Below are positions 6,901 through 8,499 of a DNA stretch of 8,499 nucleotides, in pieces (within the stretch, counting starts at the first letter, position 1; each line of letters starts with the position of its first letter). This DNA comes from JADDRA01 sp035553895 (GTDB lineage Bacteria > Actinomycetota > Acidimicrobiia > Acidimicrobiales > CADCSY01). The notes beneath the pieces are model-generated. The model searched no databases. It saw only the letters and a program-made list of their open reading frames with translations, and was not told the DNA's origin. The DNA lies in assembly GCA_035553895.1 (NCBI GenBank), contig DATMJI010000192.1:1-8499 (forward strand). The letters are read 5' to 3'. A program made the position numbers and the translations under genes.

Positions 6901-8384
6901 CGGCGCTCGCGGATGGAGTCGATGGGCGGGTTGGTCACCTGGGCGAAGCGCTGGCGCAGGTAGTGGTGCACCGGTCGGGGGCGCCCCGCCAGGTGGGGCA
7001 GGGGCGAGTCGTCACCCATGGCGAAGGTGGGCTCGTGGGCGTCGGCGGCCATGGGCTTGAGCACCATGGCCAGCTCCTCCTTGGTGTAGCCGTGGGCCAC
7101 CTGGCGGCGCTGGAGCTCGTCGGGCTCGGGAGGGACCTGGACCGGCTCGCCCTGAGCCAGCTCGAGCAGGCCGTCGGCCGCCCACTTGGCGTAGGGGGCG
7201 GTGGCGGCCAAGCGGGCCTTGCAGGCGCTGTCGTGGGCCACGCCCGAGCCGGGATCGACGTAGATCATCTGGCCGGGACCGAGGCGACCGCGCTTGACCT
7301 GCCCGTGGCCCCGGGTGTCGACGGCGCCGGCCTCGGAGCTGCACACCACCAGGCCGTCCTCGCACACCGACCACCGCAGCGGGCGCAGGCCGTTGCGGTC
7401 GAGGGCGGCCCCGACGCCCACCCCGTCGGTGAAGATCAGCCCCGCCGGGCCGTCCCAGGGCTCCATGAGGGCGGAGTGGTAGCGGTAGAAGCCCCGCAGC
7501 TCGGGCTCGATGTCGCGGGCGTTCTCCCAGGCCTCGGGCACCAGCATGGCGACGCTGTGGCGGATGTCGCGCCCGCCGCGGACCAGCAGCTCGACGGCGG
7601 CGTCGAGCTTGCCGGAGTCGGAGTCGTGGGGGTCGAGCACGGGGCGGATGAGATCTTCGGGCCCGAGGCCGGCCTCCTCGGTGCCGAGGCTGGCCCGGGC
7701 CAGCATGCGGTGCTCGTTGCCCTGGATGGCGTTGATCTCGCCGTTGTGGCACAGCATGCGGAAGGGCTGGGCCCGCTCCCAGCTGGGGGCGGTGTTGGTG
7801 GAGAAGCGCTGGTGGAACACGGCGAAGGCGGCGCTGAATCGCTCGTCGGTGAGGTCGGGGTAGAAGTCGCCGAGGGCATCGGCGGCGGCCAGCCCCTTGT
7901 AGACGACCGTGCGCATCGAGCACGACACGACGTAGACGTCCTCCGTGGTGGCCTCGATCCGTCGCCGCAGGCGGTAGGCCCGGCGCTCGTCGCCGTCGGC
8001 GCTGCGGAAGACGGCCTGGAGCATCCCGGGCCGGCACGTCCGGGCCTGGTCCCCGAGGGCGTCGTCGTCGGTCGGGGGCGTGCGCCAGTCGACCAGCTCG
8101 ATGCCTTCGGCCGCCGCCGCCGCCTCGATGGCGGGGCGGGGGTCGGCGCCCCGCACGAAGAAGCTGGCCACCCCGTTGCCCTCGCCGAAGAGGGCGGCGG
8201 GGATGGGTGCCAGCAGGCCCGACCCGTCAGCCGACCGGGCGTCGGCGGCCAGGGCCCCCCGGTGCTTGACGCAGGCCAGCCCCCCGAGGGCGGCGGCCAC
8301 GATCGAGCGGGAGGCCCGCCCGGAGGCGTCGGCGACGAAGCCGATGCCGCAGGCGTCGAGCTCGGTGCGGGGGTCACAGCGCAT
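3960..8384 (-). CDS. gltB: Glutamate synthase (GOGAT) large subunit
   Basis: Makes two glutamates from glutamine and 2-oxoglutarate in ammonia assimilation; cytosolic iron-sulfur flavoprotein. The 1474 residues agree with the roughly 1500 of the alpha subunit. Order of parts: an 11-residue propeptide, then Cys12 in ACGIGFVAD, the expected N-terminal nucleophile after processing; class II amidotransferase domain (about 12-420) with HRGA, FSTNTAPSWERAQPF and CHNGEINAIQGN; central domain (about 450-780); FMN and 2-oxoglutarate domain (about 840-1210) with SGRFGVTPEY, KPGEGGQLPGHKVSDEI, SPPPHHDIYSIEDLAQLI and SGGTGASPLSSIKHAG; the 3Fe-4S cysteines C1102, C1108 and C1113 with family spacing C-x5-C-x4-C; and the C-terminal beta-helix (about 1240-1470) with GQSFGAF, GEANDYVGKGMGGG and YMTGGTVVVLGP. 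No frameshift or missing key residue is seen. Translation starts at ATG 8384 without a Shine-Dalgarno, possibly leaderless. No gltD follows. Confidence 0.97.
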   Translation of the reverse strand: MRCDPRTELDACGIGFVADASGRASRSIVAAALGGLACVKHRGALAADARSADGSGLLAPIPAALFGEGNGVASFFVRGADPRPAIEAAAAAEGIELVDWRTPPTDDDALGDQARTCRPGMLQAVFRSADGDERRAYRLRRRIEATTEDVYVVSCSMRTVVYKGLAAADALGDFYPDLTDERFSAAFAVFHQRFSTNTAPSWERAQPFRMLCHNGEINAIQGNEHRMLARASLGTEEAGLGPEDLIRPVLDPHDSDSGKLDAAVELLVRGGRDIRHSVAMLVPEAWENARDIEPELRGFYRYHSALMEPWDGPAGLIFTDGVGVGAALDRNGLRPLRWSVCEDGLVVCSSEAGAVDTRGHGQVKRGRLGPGQMIYVDPGSGVAHDSACKARLAATAPYAKWAADGLLELAQGEPVQVPPEPDELQRRQVAHGYTKEELAMVLKPMAADAHEPTFAMGDDSPLPHLAGRPRPVHHYLRQRFAQVTNPPIDSIRERRVMSLRTLIGPRAPILTETAAAARLVALRSFFMFPSDVLALYDRQRFPFATVPLDATFAVAEGAGGLRSGIERLCCEAEALVSEGADILVLDHADISATRAPIPSVLACGAVHHHLIARRLRSCTSLVVVSDSARETHEVAALLGYGADAVCPRLALQTVAAEADADEGADAVSPEAQDRFQSAIEEGTLKIFSKMGISTVDSYRGAQIFEIIGLGAEVVDVCFAGTRSTVGGIGWEALGDDVLARHADAWPSEAATRVALSSPGFYRVRKGGEYHGKGKEVVDALNDVALVKETDEMAAAHLLQRALKGGSYDLYERYATLVNDRPPTELLDLLELVPSPAPVPLEEVEPASSIVTRFSTGAMSHGSLSREAHETLAEAMNLLGARSNCGEGGESTTRFRTRGLAVGDKNSRIKQIASGRFGVTPEYVAHADELQIKIAQGSKPGEGGQLPGHKVSDEIARLRHTQPGVALISPPPHHDIYSIEDLAQLIFDLKQVNGAEVSVKLVAEHGVGTVAAGVVKALADVVHISGASGGTGASPLSSIKHAGMPWELGLAETQGALIDNHLRDRVRLRVDGGLMTGRHVALAALLGADEFSFGTAAMIAEGCIMLRACHRDTCKPGIATQRPNLRANFTGTPEAVAAFFVYLAEEVRGLLASLGFRQLGEAVGRVECLRQRTTGDPRADAMDLAPLLRPPVDTGAPRHFVASDPIQKPRSSLGDRLRDDAFRRVWDGADIELAYPIVNADRAVGAALGGALALEYGERPPRGTANVCFEGSAGQSFGAFLTHGIELELVGEANDYVGKGMGGGRLVIIPAADDAGDAVLAGNTCLYGATGGDLFIAGSAGERFGVRNSGATAVVEGAGDHCCEYMTGGTVVVLGPVGYNLGAGMTGGQAFVWDPEASLIARLNPALVEAERPDAEAFEELRWLVERHHELTGSTRAAGLLKDWDRAAEHFWHVLPIDRVRRIEQGGAGRVASSA

Positions 8385-8390
8385 GGATCA

Positions 8391-8396
8391 ACGCTA
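8391..8396 (-). promoter_or_regulatory. Candidate -10 hexamer TAGCGT for leaderless gltB
   Basis: On the minus strand TAGCGT matches TANNNT and ends 6 nt before ATG 8384, so initiation at the usual distance would fall on the A of the start codon. No Shine-Dalgarno lies between them. Leaderless messages with exactly this spacing are common in actinobacteria. The -35 position (about 8414-8420) is G-rich and does not match a consensus. Confidence 0.45.
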
Positions 8397-8437
8397 TCGC
8401 AGCCCCACCACGCCCACCCCGGCCCCCCAGGGCAGCG

Positions 8438-8486
8438 AACTGGTGGCAGAAGGGGGACCGAGCCGGCCCCGGCCTTACCACCAGTT
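8438..8486. repeat. Spaced inverted repeat AACTGGTGG / CCACCAGTT upstream of gltB
   Basis: Nine-bp arms at 8438-8446 and 8478-8486, separated by 31 bp, centred about 78 bp upstream of the gltB start. The spacer holds a small GCCG/CGGC stem (8462-8473). The arms could be two half-sites of a regulator of gltB or the base of a leader hairpin, or could relate to an upstream gene outside the window. The rest of 8385-8499 shows no coding sequence that I can support. Confidence 0.4.
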
Positions 8487-8499
8487 GAGGGGGGTTGGC

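Noticed and set aside
1..8499. CRISPR arrays, tRNA or rRNA genes, transposons or phage genes
   Set aside because: No regularly spaced repeats, no cloverleaf-like segment, no transposase or integrase motifs, and base composition is even apart from the short AT-rich pocket near 3771-3800.

Overview
The window is very GC-rich, with strong third-position GC bias and several GTG starts. Its protein sequences resemble actinobacterial ones: the citrate synthase is close to mycobacterial GltA2-type enzymes, and the carboxyltransferase resembles actinobacterial acyl-CoA carboxylase beta chains. A high-GC actinomycetota chromosome is the best guess; the lineage within the phylum is not determined. All four confident genes are on the minus strand and cover most of the window.

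Right to left, in the direction of transcription: about 115 bp of leader (8385-8499) holds a spaced inverted repeat and a TANNNT -10-like hexamer placed to give a leaderless transcript. Next is gltB (3960-8384), the glutamate synthase large subunit, complete with amidotransferase cysteine, FMN/2-oxoglutarate region, 3Fe-4S cysteines and the C-terminal GXGXG domain. No gltD follows. The 186 bp between gltB and the next gene hold a GC palindrome, a strong hairpin with a pyrimidine loop containing eight consecutive C, and the one clearly AT-richer pocket, which is probably the promoter of the next unit.

That unit reads: LysR-family regulator (2832-3773), an unusually short and divergent acyl-CoA carboxylase beta-like carboxyltransferase (1495-2835, sharing ATGA with the regulator's stop), and citrate synthase gltA (153-1433). 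The 4-bp overlap and 61-bp gap suggest one transcript in which a LysR regulator controls a step in acyl-CoA carboxylation or decarboxylation together with entry of acetyl-CoA into the TCA cycle. GltB draws on the same pool by using 2-oxoglutarate to assimilate nitrogen, but it has its own promoter region and is separated by hairpins, so a shared function is inference.

The left end is a perfect inverted repeat with 50-bp arms around an 8-nt loop, starting at base 1. Each arm carries the same Shine-Dalgarno sequence and ATG. The most economical explanation is a fold-back chimera at a sequence end, with the inner arm being the genuine start of a gene downstream of gltA. I found no CRISPR array, tRNA, rRNA, insertion sequence or phage gene. 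Most of the window is central metabolism. The points worth following up are the divergent carboxyltransferase, the gltB without gltD, the C-loop hairpin and the terminal fold-back.
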